Shown here: in pieces, positions 57,494-64,000 of the stretch
Position numbering within the stretch: the stretch's first letter is position 1
Layout of the letters: every line of letters begins with the position of its first letter
From: Ectothiorhodospiraceae bacterium
Lineage (GTDB): Bacteria > Pseudomonadota > Gammaproteobacteria > HK1
DNA length: 64,000 nucleotides
Direction: 5' to 3'
Assembly: GCA_024234875.1 (NCBI GenBank)
Contig: JACKNM010000002.1
Coordinates: forward strand, 124,001-188,000
Notes under the pieces: model-generated
The model's database searches: none
Seen by the model: the letters and a program-made list of their open reading frames with translations, nothing else
What the model was told of the DNA's origin: nothing
Position numbers and translations under genes: made by a program

Positions 57494-58906
57494 TCACGGC
57501 ATCTCGGCCAGACGCTCGAGCTCGGCGGTCGCCGCGTCGAGCCCGCGACCGTAGCGGTCGACCGTCTCGTCCGCCTCGGCCGCCGTCATGCACAGCGGCG
57601 GCGAGAACGAGGTCACCTCGATGAACGGCAAGGCGCGCGCCAGCACGCCCGCCTCGTGCGCCCTGGCGGCCACCACCCGATGCGCCTTGGCGGCCGGTGC
57701 GAACGGGCGTCGCGCCCCCTTGTCGGCGATGAACTCCACGCCGACCATCAGCCCCTCGCCACGAATGTCACCGACGAACGGATGGTCCGCGATGCGCTCG
57801 CGCAGCGCGCGCATGAAGTAGGCGCCGACCTCGGCTGCGTTCGCCACCAGCCCCTCGCGCTCCATCACGTCGAGGTTGGCCATGCCGACCGCGCCGCCGA
57901 CCGGGTGACCCGAGTAGGTGAAGCCGTGCATCACCGGGCCGTACTCGGGCGAGGCGTCCTTCAGCACCTCCCAGATGTCCTCGGAGATGACGCTGGCCGA
58001 GAGCGGGAAGTAGGCGCTGGTGATGCCCTTGGCGAGCGTCACGATGTCGGGCTTCAGGCCGTAGAGCCCGGTTGCGAACCACGAGCCCAGTCGACCGAAG
58101 CCGGTGATCACCTCGTCGGCGATGAACAGGATGTCGTTACGCCGCAACACCTCCTGGACCCGGTCGAGGTAGCCGGCCGGCGGCATCAGCACGCCGCCGG
58201 TGCCCATGATCGGCTCGGCGATGAAGGCGGCGATGGTCTCCGCTCCCTCGCGCGCGATGAGCGCCTCGAGCTCGGCGATCATCCGGTCGGTGAACGCGGC
58301 CTCGGTCTCGCCCGGGCGCCCGAAACGATAGAAGTGCGGGCAGCTCACGTGCATGACGCCCGGCAACGGCACGTCGAACGCCTTGTGGTAGGCCTCGATG
58401 CCGGTGAGGCTGGCGGCGGCGTAGGTCAGCCCGTGATAGCCGCCGACGCGCGAGATGAACTTCTTCTTCTCGGGCTTGCCGCGCAGATTGTTGTAGTAGC
58501 GGACGAGCTTGAAGTTGGTGTCGTTGGCGTCGGAGCCCGAGGTGCCGAAGAACATCTTCGACAGATGCCGCGCCCCGGCCTGCTCGTGGAACAGCTGGAG
58601 CACCCGGTCGGCCAGGCGGATGATCGGCTCGTTCGAGGTCGAGCCGAAGATGTGGTGATAGGAGAGGTTCTCGATCTCTCGCGCCGCGGCCTGGGCGATC
58701 TCGGAACGGCCGTAGCCGACGTTCACGCACCACAACCCGGAGCTGCAATCGATGAGATCGCGCCCGTGCTGGTCCTTGACCCGGACCCCGCGGGCGTCCG
58801 ACATGATCACCGGCCCGCGCTCGAGATGGTCGGCGATGGAGGTCACCGGGTGGAAGATCGAGGCGCGGTCCATGTCCTCGAGCGACAGATTGCGTACGGC
58901 TGTCAT
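57494..58906 (-). CDS. Class-III (omega) aminotransferase
   Basis: A 470-residue PLP enzyme. The PLP Lys is in TLAKGITSAYFPLSA near residue 295, the Asp in FIADEVITGFGRLG, and the phosphate-binding GTSGSDAND near residue 120. The length and the DCSSGLWCVNVGYG start match omega-amino acid:pyruvate or polyamine aminotransferases. ATG 58906 follows GAGGACACGACG. It is divergent from the alpha/beta hydrolase and upstream of GMC C; substrate could be a beta-amino acid or polyamine. Confidence 0.9.
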   Translation of the reverse strand: MTAVRNLSLEDMDRASIFHPVTSIADHLERGPVIMSDARGVRVKDQHGRDLIDCSSGLWCVNVGYGRSEIAQAAAREIENLSYHHIFGSTSNEPIIRLADRVLQLFHEQAGARHLSKMFFGTSGSDANDTNFKLVRYYNNLRGKPEKKKFISRVGGYHGLTYAAASLTGIEAYHKAFDVPLPGVMHVSCPHFYRFGRPGETEAAFTDRMIAELEALIAREGAETIAAFIAEPIMGTGGVLMPPAGYLDRVQEVLRRNDILFIADEVITGFGRLGSWFATGLYGLKPDIVTLAKGITSAYFPLSASVISEDIWEVLKDASPEYGPVMHGFTYSGHPVGGAVGMANLDVMEREGLVANAAEVGAYFMRALRERIADHPFVGDIRGEGLMVGVEFIADKGARRPFAPAAKAHRVVAARAHEAGVLARALPFIEVTSFSPPLCMTAAEADETVDRYGRGLDAATAELERLAEMP

Positions 58907-59123
58907 CGTCGTGTCCTCGGCGCCCGCCCGGGGCGCGCGGTCTGGCTGAATGGGCTTGCAGTGACGCCGATCGGGCCCCTCGGGGCGCGCCGGCACGAGC
59001 GAGCCGATGATATCGCCAATGCGTGGCCGCCGAGAACTCGCCGACGACCGGGCGGGCAGGCTGTTACCATCGACGGCCCCCGACCCGGCGCCCCCTGGCC
59101 CGGACATCCCTGGAGGACCGACG

Positions 59124-60002
59124 ATGAACCAGCCCGCCGCCGGCGCCTACGCCCCTGGCTCCTACGACCCCGCCGCGACCTTCGAGGTCGACGTCCACGA
59201 CGAGGTCTTCCGCGAGGTCCCCGGGCGGACCCTGATGGCCACCGTCTACCGGCCACGGGGGGCAGGCCCCTTCCCGGTGGTGCTCGACCTCCACGGCGGG
59301 GCCTGGAATTTCAAGGACCGCAGCGCCAACGCGCCGATGGCCGCGGCCATCGCCGCCAGCGGGCTGCTGGTGGTCTCGGTCGACATGCGCCTCGCCCCCG
59401 AGGCGCCGTACCCCGCGGCGGTCCAGGACGCGAGCTACGGCATCCGCTGGCTCAAGGCGAAGGCGCCGACATGGGCCGGAGACCCGGCCACGCTCGGGCT
59501 GCTCGGGAGCTCGAGTGGCGGGCACGTGGCGCAGCTCATCGGAATGCGCCCGCGGGACTCACGCTACAACGCCATCCCGCTCGCGGGCCATCCGGAGATC
59601 GACACCGCGATTCGCTACGTCGCGACCCGCTCGCCGATCAGCGACCCGCTGGAGCGCTATCGCCACGCCGAGCGGCGCGGCCGCGAGATCATGGTCCAGC
59701 GCTCCAAGACCTTCTTCGACCCGTGGGAGACGATCGAGGAGGCCAATCCACAACAGATGCTCGACCGCGGCGAGCCGGTCGAGCTGCCGCCGATGCTGAT
59801 CATGCAGGGCGCGCTCGACGACAACGTGCTCCCCGCGTTCCAGGAGCGCTTCGCGGCCAGCTACCGGGCCGCCGGCGGCGTCTGCGAGCTGACGGTGTTC
59901 GAGGGTTGCGACCACATCTGGGTCGCCGATCCGGGGCCGCAGACCGATCGCGCCCACGACATGGTCAAGGACTTCATCGCCCGCAATCTGCCACGGCTCT
60001 GA
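59124..60002 (+). CDS. Alpha/beta hydrolase of the acetyl-esterase/HSL type
   Basis: A 292-residue esterase. The oxyanion motif is DLHGGAWNF near residue 57, the nucleophile Ser is in LLGSSSGGHVA near residue 132, the Asp in QGALDDNVLP near 232 and the His in GCDHIW near 263. It resembles kynurenine formamidase and hormone-sensitive-lipase-type enzymes. ATG 59124 follows GGAGGACCGACG. The gap to the divergent aminotransferase gene is 217 bp. It is convergent with dctM. Ester or amide substrate unknown. Confidence 0.86.
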   Translation: MNQPAAGAYAPGSYDPAATFEVDVHDEVFREVPGRTLMATVYRPRGAGPFPVVLDLHGGAWNFKDRSANAPMAAAIAASGLLVVSVDMRLAPEAPYPAAVQDASYGIRWLKAKAPTWAGDPATLGLLGSSSGGHVAQLIGMRPRDSRYNAIPLAGHPEIDTAIRYVATRSPISDPLERYRHAERRGREIMVQRSKTFFDPWETIEEANPQQMLDRGEPVELPPMLIMQGALDDNVLPAFQERFAASYRAAGGVCELTVFEGCDHIWVADPGPQTDRAHDMVKDFIARNLPRL

Positions 60003-60010
60003 GTCGATCT

Positions 60011-60053
60011 CGGCGGGGACGGCCTCACGGACAGAGGTAGCCGTCCCCGGCCG
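60011..60053. terminator. Hairpin spanning the dctM stop, likely bidirectional terminator
   Basis: Stem 60014-60022 pairs with 60041-60049, with 3 more bp outside after a 1-nt bulge and an 18-nt loop. It covers the last codons of dctM and the gap after the convergent esterase gene. Confidence 0.4.
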
Positions 60054-61368
60054 GGTTGCGGAAGCAGCCCACCGATTCCGGCAGCACCTGCTTCGGCAGC
60101 CACAGCACCACCTCCGGAAAGAAGATGCAGAACGCGATGGCGGCGAAGAACACGACGTAGAGCGGCAGCGATCGGTACATCGCCCTCGGGAACGGCACGT
60201 TGCAGAACTTCGAGGCCATCAGCAGCGACAGGCCGTACGGTGGGGTGATGAGCCCGAATGCGAGGGTGGTGACGATCACCACGCCCATGTGCACCGAGTT
60301 GATCTCCCCGACCTCCGCCAGACGCGTGATGATCGGCATGAAGATGATGATCGCCGGCACCGCGTCGATGAAGTCGCCGACGATCACGAACAACAGCACC
60401 AGCAGGAAGAGGATCATGCGCGGATCGGTACCGGCGTTGGTCGAGATCCAGTCGGAGACGATGTCCGGCCCGCGCAGATAGGCGAGCATCCAGCCGAAGG
60501 CGGATGCGCTCGCCACCGCGGCCATCGGAATCGCGTAGAGCAGCCCCGCGTGCACGAAGTCCATCGGCAACCGCCGCATGTGGCTCGGACGCAGCACCGG
60601 GATCATGACGAGGACGATGTAGCTCACCGCCGCGATGCCGGCCTCGGTCGGCGTGAACCAGCCGGTCAGGATCCCGCCCATGATGATCACCGGGATCACC
60701 AGGGGCAGGCTCGCGCCGCGCGCGGCGACCGCGAGCTCGCGCGAGGTCGCGCGTTGGCGCTGGACGCCGCGCGGCCCGAAGAGGTGGCTGTAGACCATCA
60801 GCCCGATGCCGACCAGCACGCCGGGTACGACACCGCCGAGGAACAGGCCCGCGATCGAGACGTTACCGGTCGCGCCATAGACCACCGCCATGATGCTCGG
60901 CGGAATCAGATTGGCCATCGTCGAGGCCGAGGCGATCAACGCCGCGGTGAACCCGCGGTCGTAACCCTCGCGGTCCATCTCCGGTGCGATGGTGCGGCTC
61001 AGCACCGCCACGTCGGCGGTCGAGGACCCGGAGATCCCGGCGAAGAACATCGAGAACAACGTGACCACCTGTGCCAGGCCACCACGCAGGTGGCCGACCA
61101 TGGTCTGCGCGAGCACGATCATCCGGCGGGTCACGTCGGCCGAGGTCATGAGCTCGCCGACCAGCAGGAAGAACGGCACCGCGAGGAGTGCCTCTGCATC
61201 CAGCCCGTTGAAGAGCTGGCCGACCATCGACTGCATGCTGATCGGCGTCAGCATCGTCGCCACCAAGACCCCGCTCATCAACGCGAACGGAACCGGCACG
61301 CCGAGGTAACCGAGAACCAGGAAGATCAGCGCCATGATGGTCAGGATCCAACCCGATTCGAGCATCAT
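60025..61368 (-). CDS. dctM: TRAP transporter large permease DctM
   Basis: A 447-residue inner-membrane permease with about 12-13 hydrophobic segments. Family motifs include FFLLVGELM near residue 70, FFAGISGSSTADVAVLS near 112, ANLIPPSIMAVVYG near 155, and TPPYGLSLL near 390. The first of two tandem ATGs (61368) overlaps the dctQ stop by 4 bp (ATGA). It uses the sodium gradient to import the substrate presented by the binding protein. It is the last gene of a complete dctPQM unit. Confidence 0.92.
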   Translation of the reverse strand: MMLESGWILTIMALIFLVLGYLGVPVPFALMSGVLVATMLTPISMQSMVGQLFNGLDAEALLAVPFFLLVGELMTSADVTRRMIVLAQTMVGHLRGGLAQVVTLFSMFFAGISGSSTADVAVLSRTIAPEMDREGYDRGFTAALIASASTMANLIPPSIMAVVYGATGNVSIAGLFLGGVVPGVLVGIGLMVYSHLFGPRGVQRQRATSRELAVAARGASLPLVIPVIIMGGILTGWFTPTEAGIAAVSYIVLVMIPVLRPSHMRRLPMDFVHAGLLYAIPMAAVASASAFGWMLAYLRGPDIVSDWISTNAGTDPRMILFLLVLLFVIVGDFIDAVPAIIIFMPIITRLAEVGEINSVHMGVVIVTTLAFGLITPPYGLSLLMASKFCNVPFPRAMYRSLPLYVVFFAAIAFCIFFPEVVLWLPKQVLPESVGCFRNPAGDGYLCP

Positions 61369-61913
61369 GGGACGATGTCCTCGGGGTCCTCACCGGCGTG
61401 ACCGGGACTGGCGAAGCCGTGACGCAGGCCGTTGACCAGCTGCTCGATGGAGAACAACACCACGAACACGCCTGCAAGCGGCACCGCCAGGTACCACCAG
61501 GCCAACGGGGTGAGCGACGGCATGCGAAAGCTACCGAATCCGTGGAGGAAGTTCTCCCAACCGAACCACACCATGCACAGTCCACAGGCGAGGACCACGC
61601 AGCGGTTGAATCCGTCGACGATCTGGCGCGGGAGGCCGCGTAACGACTCGGTGACGGCCGAGAGCATCAGGTGGTCGGCGCGACGGGTGGCGACCGCGAG
61701 CCCGAAGAACGCGCCGTAGACGAAGAACGCGGAGGTGACCTCCTGCAGCCACAGCCACGGCGTGCCAGTGGTGCGGGTGACGATGTCACACACCACGGCG
61801 ACCGAGAAGCCGAAGATCGACACCCCGCAGAGCACCATCAGACCACGCTCGAGCCAGTCGAATGCCGGCCACTTGAGGTGCCGATCCCGGTTGAGGACGA
61901 TGTGCTGGTCCAT
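61365..61913 (-). CDS. dctQ: TRAP transporter small permease DctQ
   Basis: A 182-residue protein with four hydrophobic segments, the typical DctQ size, ending in an acidic cytoplasmic tail. LWLQEVTSAFFVYGAFFGLAVA is the conserved third-helix region, preceded by a first helix near residues 27-47. The ATG at 61913 has only a weak AGGT site, 10 nt behind a strong hairpin. The stop overlaps dctM by 4 bp. Confidence 0.88.
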   Translation of the reverse strand: MDQHIVLNRDRHLKWPAFDWLERGLMVLCGVSIFGFSVAVVCDIVTRTTGTPWLWLQEVTSAFFVYGAFFGLAVATRRADHLMLSAVTESLRGLPRQIVDGFNRCVVLACGLCMVWFGWENFLHGFGSFRMPSLTPLAWWYLAVPLAGVFVVLFSIEQLVNGLRHGFASPGHAGEDPEDIVP

Positions 61914-61923
61914 GACCTGTGCC

Positions 61924-61957
61924 GGCGGGCGTCCGGTGCGAGGACCGGACGCCCGCC
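61924..61957 (-). promoter_or_regulatory. Perfect 14-bp hairpin between dctP and dctQ
   Basis: Stem 61924-61937 pairs perfectly with 61944-61957 around a 6-nt GCGAGG loop. It begins 6 bp after the dctP stop and ends 10 nt before the dctQ start codon. No T-run. It is close enough to limit ribosome access to dctQ while protecting dctP mRNA. Confidence 0.65.
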
Positions 61958-61963
61958 ATCGCG

Positions 61964-62962
61964 TTACTTCAGGCCCCGGACGATGCCGAGGATCTCGACC
62001 GCGCGCGGGCCGAGGTCTGCCGCGAGGCGATCCTGGATCGGCTTCGCCGCCGCGATGAAGCCGGACTTGTCGACATCGCTCACGATCTTCACGCCGATCT
62101 TCTTCAGCTTCTCGGCCGAGTCGAGCTCGAGTTGCAGCGCGTAGGCGGGCTCGCGTGCACCGACCTCCGCCGCCGCCGCGGCAACCCACTCGCGCTGCTG
62201 GTCGGTCAGGCTGTCCCACGTCTTCTGGCTGACCCAGATGACGTTGTTGTTCGCCTCGTGCTCGGTGAACGACATCACCGGCGCAACCTCGTAGTGCTTG
62301 TTCGAGAGATAGACGTTGACCCCGTTCTCGGCCATGTCCACCACGCCGGTCTGCAACGAGGTGTAGACCTCACCGAACGGCATGTGCACCGGCGTCACGC
62401 CGTAGGCCGGGAAGTGTGTGTCCTCGGTCTTCGTCGCCTGTACGCGGCTCTTCTTGCCGTTGACGTCGGCGACGGAGTGGATCTCGAACTTCGCGTAGAT
62501 GTTGCGGAAGCCCAGCGTGAGCAGGGTGAGGACCTTGGCCCCGTCGACCGTCTCGTCGACCAGCGCCTTGATCGCACCGTTCAGCTCCGGCGAGGCGATG
62601 GCGCGCTTGAGGTGCTCGGCGTCCTCGAACAGATAGTGCAGGGACAGCACGCCCATCTGCGGGGTCAGCGTCGCGCCGTTGGCGGTCGCGGTGATGATGA
62701 AGTCGATGTCGCCCGAGCGGACCTTCTGCAGCATCTGGGGCTCCTGCCCGAGCTGCCCGCCGGGGAACTGGTTGATGCTCAGCGCGCCACCGCTCAGCTC
62801 CTCCAGCTTCTTCTGGAACACGTCGGCGGCGAAGCCGTAGCCGGTGGTCTTGGGCTGGTCGTAGCCGAAGGTGAAGGTGCGCTTGTCCTGCGCCGCCGCC
62901 GGACCTCCGAGCCCGAAGACCAGCGCGGCGGCGAGTGCGCCGGCGATGATGCGATTGGCCAT
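61964..62962 (-). CDS. dctP: TRAP transporter periplasmic substrate-binding protein DctP
   Basis: A 332-residue protein with a Sec signal (about 1-24, ending PAAAQ). The mature sequence has the DctP fold: GYGFAADVFQKKLEELSGG, SINQFPGGQLGQEPQMLQKV (including the conserved GQLG), and VEPxxx-type ligand segment HMPFGEVYTSLQTGVVDMAENG with an Arg-bearing core. ATG 62962 follows GGAGTGGGGAAC. First gene of the TRAP unit, with a 362-bp upstream region. Ligands in this family are C4 acids, keto acids, ectoine, taurine or sugar acids; the ligand here is unknown. Confidence 0.9.
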   Translation of the reverse strand: MANRIIAGALAAALVFGLGGPAAAQDKRTFTFGYDQPKTTGYGFAADVFQKKLEELSGGALSINQFPGGQLGQEPQMLQKVRSGDIDFIITATANGATLTPQMGVLSLHYLFEDAEHLKRAIASPELNGAIKALVDETVDGAKVLTLLTLGFRNIYAKFEIHSVADVNGKKSRVQATKTEDTHFPAYGVTPVHMPFGEVYTSLQTGVVDMAENGVNVYLSNKHYEVAPVMSFTEHEANNNVIWVSQKTWDSLTDQQREWVAAAAAEVGAREPAYALQLELDSAEKLKKIGVKIVSDVDKSGFIAAAKPIQDRLAADLGPRAVEILGIVRGLK

Positions 62963-63324
62963 GTTCCCCACTCCGAGACTGACGGGCACGGGCATCCGCG
63001 CACGCACGGAGCGTCGTGACCGACGCGACACCGAGCGGCAGTTTCGACCCGAGATGCCCCTCGCGCGCTCGCGGCGACGCGTCGGGGCTCTACCGGAGCG
63101 GATGGCCCTCGGGGACCCTTTCCCGTGGCCGTCGCCGCGCCGGCGCCCAGAACCGTACCGTCGGCGTCGATGACGCCAGCCTCCACCGCGGGGCACCGGG
63201 CACGAGCACCTGGGCCAGGGATGGTGCGCGCATCATAGGCCGGGTGGCGGGATTTTCAATCGGCACGTGGCGCGTCGACGCCGGGTATCATCGTCGGTCT
63301 TCGCCGCCAGAGAGGTCCTCGACC
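62963..63324. promoter_or_regulatory. Divergent promoter region of dctP and the aldo/keto reductase gene
   Basis: This is the longest gene-free stretch (362 bp). I see no protein or RNA gene. It holds a GCGTCG-TGAC-CGACGC palindrome at 63011-63026, 49 bp upstream of dctP, and a TATCAT hexamer at 63286-63291 that could be a -10 for the aldo/keto reductase gene, without a good -35. Confidence 0.4.
63011..63026. promoter_or_regulatory. Palindrome upstream of dctP, candidate operator
   Basis: A 6-bp perfect inverted repeat with a 4-nt TGAC centre, 49-64 bp before the dctP ATG. The position suits a repressor or activator site of the TRAP unit. The window contains no obvious dct regulator next to it. 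Confidence 0.35.
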
Positions 63325-64000
63325 ATGCGCAGACGCACCCTGGGACGCGCCGGGCTCGAGGTTCCCGCCATCGGACTCGGCTGCGCCGCGTTGTCGAGCG
63401 CCTACGGACCGGCGGCGGAGGACGAGTCGATCGCGACCATCCGCCACGCCATCGACGCCGGCATGAACCTCCTCGACACCTCCGACGCCTACGCCAACGG
63501 CCGCAACGAGAGCCTGGTCGGGCGGGCGATCGCGGGCCGACGCCACGAGCTGATCCTGGCCACCAAGTTCGGCAACAAGCGTGGGCCGGGCGGTGAGCGG
63601 CTGGGCGCCGACGGTCGACCGGAGACGGTGCGTGCGTCCTGCGAGGCGAGCCTCCAGCGGCTCGGGGTGGAGACCATCGATCTCTACTACCAGCACCGAG
63701 TCGATCCCAAGGTCCCGATCGAGGAGACCATCGGCGCGGTGTCGCGGCTGGTCGAGCAGGGCAAGGTCCGCCACGTCGGGCTGTGCGAGGCAGGCGCCGG
63801 CACCATCCGCCGCGCCCATGCCACCCACCCGATCACCGCGGTGCAGAGCGAGTACTCGTTGTGGACGCGCGACATGGAGTCCGAGGTGCTGCCCGCCTGC
63901 CGTGAGCTCGGCATCGGCTTCGTGCCCTACTCGCCACTCGGCCGCGGCTTCCTGACCGCGACCATCCGCTCGCCGGACGACCTGCACCCGGGCGAGCGCC
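63325..64000 (+). CDS. Aldo/keto reductase, 3' end cut by window edge
   Basis: The first 225 codons of an aldo/keto reductase. The frame has no stop before the right edge. It starts RRRTLGRAGLEVPAIGLGC, with catalytic tetrad residues Asp51 and Tyr56 (in LLDTSDAYANG), Lys81 (ATKFG) and His124 (LYYQHR). QSEYSLWTRD and FVPYSPLGRGFL are the later barrel strands; the C-terminal cofactor loop is missing. ATG 63325 follows AGAGAGGTCCTCGACC. It resembles the YajO/Tas-like group that reduces aldehydes with NADPH. Divergent from dctP. Confidence 0.87.
   Translation, partial: MRRRTLGRAGLEVPAIGLGCAALSSAYGPAAEDESIATIRHAIDAGMNLLDTSDAYANGRNESLVGRAIAGRRHELILATKFGNKRGPGGERLGADGRPETVRASCEASLQRLGVETIDLYYQHRVDPKVPIEETIGAVSRLVEQGKVRHVGLCEAGAGTIRRAHATHPITAVQSEYSLWTRDMESEVLPACRELGIGFVPYSPLGRGFLTATIRSPDDLHPGER

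Overview
The window is about 68-70% G+C by eye and densely packed with bacterial genes. Shine-Dalgarno sequences are clear, GTG and TTG starts are frequent, and start/stop overlaps are common. The mix of families suggests a high-GC alphaproteobacterium, perhaps Rhodospirillales-like: liv, TauT-type and TRAP transporters, an XRE/DUF2083 regulator, GMC oxidoreductases, a form-II CoxL homologue and a sodium-symporter histidine kinase. That placement is an inference from gene content. I saw no rRNA, tRNA, CRISPR array, insertion sequence, integrase or phage gene.

Layout. 1-4291: end-truncated PHP/DUF3604-like protein, divergent from a benE-type transporter and a TauD-type dioxygenase. 4297-9478: complete branched-chain-amino-acid/amide-type ABC transporter (livFGMH plus a Tat-exported binding protein). 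9701-14565: XRE/DUF2083 regulator, then a receiver protein, a 99-residue membrane protein and a sodium/solute-symporter histidine kinase. 14559-18449: four overlapping genes (creatininase family, ketopantoate-reductase-like, SDR, M20 peptidase). 18676-23343: giant membrane patatin with a rearranged domain order. 23353-33165: oxidative and hydrolytic catabolism (GMC, UROD-like, metallo-beta-lactamase fold, FAH, Gfo/Idh, second GMC, hydroxyacyl-CoA dehydrogenase, M20). 33414-38412: orphan 191-residue protein, LysR regulator and a TauT-type ABC transporter with two different permeases. 38678-42181: stand-alone CoxL-type molybdenum hydroxylase subunit and a phytanoyl-CoA dioxygenase family protein. 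42405-49935: periplasmic binding protein joined to a hybrid histidine kinase, then a full-length MscK-type channel and a small flavin/F420-type protein. 49994-60002: SDR, arylsulfotransferase, gamma-glutamyltransferase, zinc alcohol dehydrogenase, third GMC, class-III aminotransferase and an alpha/beta hydrolase. 60025-62962: complete TRAP transporter. 63325-64000: start of an aldo/keto reductase.

Taken together the window looks like a scavenging and catabolic region: three complete uptake systems of different classes, many dehydrogenases and amidohydrolases, and two elaborate membrane sensors. The most unusual items are the patatin whose GGGIRS/serine block sits in a displaced position (18676-23343), the binding-protein/hybrid-kinase pair that resembles a LuxP-LuxQ-type two-protein receptor (42405-45906), and GC-rich hairpins placed directly after the binding-protein gene of all three transporters.
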